A stretch of 42,656 nt of DNA from Bacteroidetes bacterium 24-39-8 (GTDB lineage: Bacteria; Bacteroidota; Bacteroidia; Chitinophagales; Chitinophagaceae): the NCBI GenBank assembly GCA_002256765.1, contig NCHJ01000009.1:1-42656 (forward strand), given 5' to 3'. Below, in pieces: positions 42,629 through 42,656 of this stretch. A program made the translations under genes and the position numbers. Numbering within the stretch: the first letter of the stretch is position 1; each line of letters starts with the position of its first letter. The notes under the pieces are model-generated. The model was given only the letters and a program-made list of their open reading frames with translations. It did not search any database and was not told the origin of the DNA.

Positions 42629-42656
42629 TGGTGCGCGAGAAGAGACTCGAACTCTT
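42629..42656 (-). tRNA. 3' part of a tRNA gene (isotype unknown)
   Basis: The minus strand shows a T-arm with a 5-bp AAGAG/CTCTT stem and the 7-base loop TTCGAGT, then the acceptor 3' strand CTCGCGC, discriminator A and an encoded CCA end at 42631-42629. The 5' half, with the anticodon, is beyond the window. Its 3' end faces the integrase-like start of the GH28 gene, 113 bp away, the usual geometry of a tRNA-integrated element. Confidence 0.85.

Noticed and set aside
32038-42656. A second tRNA 3'-end copy marking the other border of an integrated element
   Set aside because: Reading through the cluster and its left flank I did not find a repeat of the tRNA end; absence was judged by eye only.
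1-42656. CRISPR array, insertion sequence, rRNA genes or replication origin
   Set aside because: No regularly spaced repeats, transposase, rRNA sequence or origin-type box cluster was seen.

Overview
The window looks like chromosomal DNA of a Bacteroidota bacterium, probably a Chitinophagaceae member (a Sediminibacterium-like genome is my best guess, not proven). The reasons are AT-rich DNA, few Shine-Dalgarno-like sequences, several exact TAnnTTTG promoter boxes of the Bacteroidota type, and Bacteroidota-style RhaI, RhaT and secreted pectin enzymes with -AQ/-CAQ signal-peptide ends.

Layout. (1) 1-2138: the 5' tip of a leftward gene, then a Crp/Fnr-type regulator and a 12-helix, histidine-rich heme-copper-oxidase-like membrane protein. 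Both gene starts are preceded by an inverted repeat with an ATGA-N6-TCAT core. (2) 2128-11025, leftward: rhaT-rhaEW-rhaM-rhaI-rhaB-lutA-lutB-lutC, a tight operon taking L-rhamnose to DHAP plus L-lactaldehyde, L-lactate and pyruvate. (3) 11181-15050, rightward: a GntR-type regulator, a GH105 unsaturated galacturonyl hydrolase and a rhamnogalacturonan acetylesterase. A leftward GH31 enzyme converges on them (15047-17515). (4) 17611-31801, leftward: a 14-kb assimilatory sulfate reduction operon, cysH-cysD-cysN-cysE-cysK-[cobA::cysJ]-cysI-ALA synthase-[hemC::hemD]-hemB-[precorrin-2 dehydrogenase::TauE/SafE]. (5) 32038-42515, leftward: a rhamnogalacturonan-I cluster (GH28, PL11, CE12, GH2, an (alpha/alpha)6-barrel enzyme, GH105), ending against a tRNA gene at the right edge of the window.

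The most interesting system is region 4. It appears to hold a complete private supply line for siroheme: C4-type 5-aminolevulinate synthase, porphobilinogen synthase, a fused HMB synthase/uroporphyrinogen-III synthase, uroporphyrinogen-III methyltransferase fused to the sulfite reductase flavoprotein, and precorrin-2 dehydrogenase/ferrochelatase fused to a sulfite/sulfate transporter. All of these lie next to the sulfite reductase hemoprotein that uses siroheme. A C4-type ALA synthase is unexpected in Bacteroidota. A shared dyad (CTACT-N5-AGTAG, with the 8-mer AGTAGACT present at every site) sits in all three intergenic control regions of this operon.

Two further points stand out. An 18-bp element (consensus CAKGATGSTACAKGATGG, 10-bp internal period) occurs before rhaT, GH31 and a GH105 gene, with a weaker copy before the second GH105 gene; this suggests one RhaR regulon joining pectin breakdown to rhamnose catabolism. 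The GH28 gene beside the tRNA has lost its signal peptide and instead begins with about 45 residues that look like the N-terminus of a tyrosine-recombinase integrase, a possible relic of tRNA-targeted integration. No SusC/SusD pair, CRISPR array, rRNA or intact mobile element was seen.
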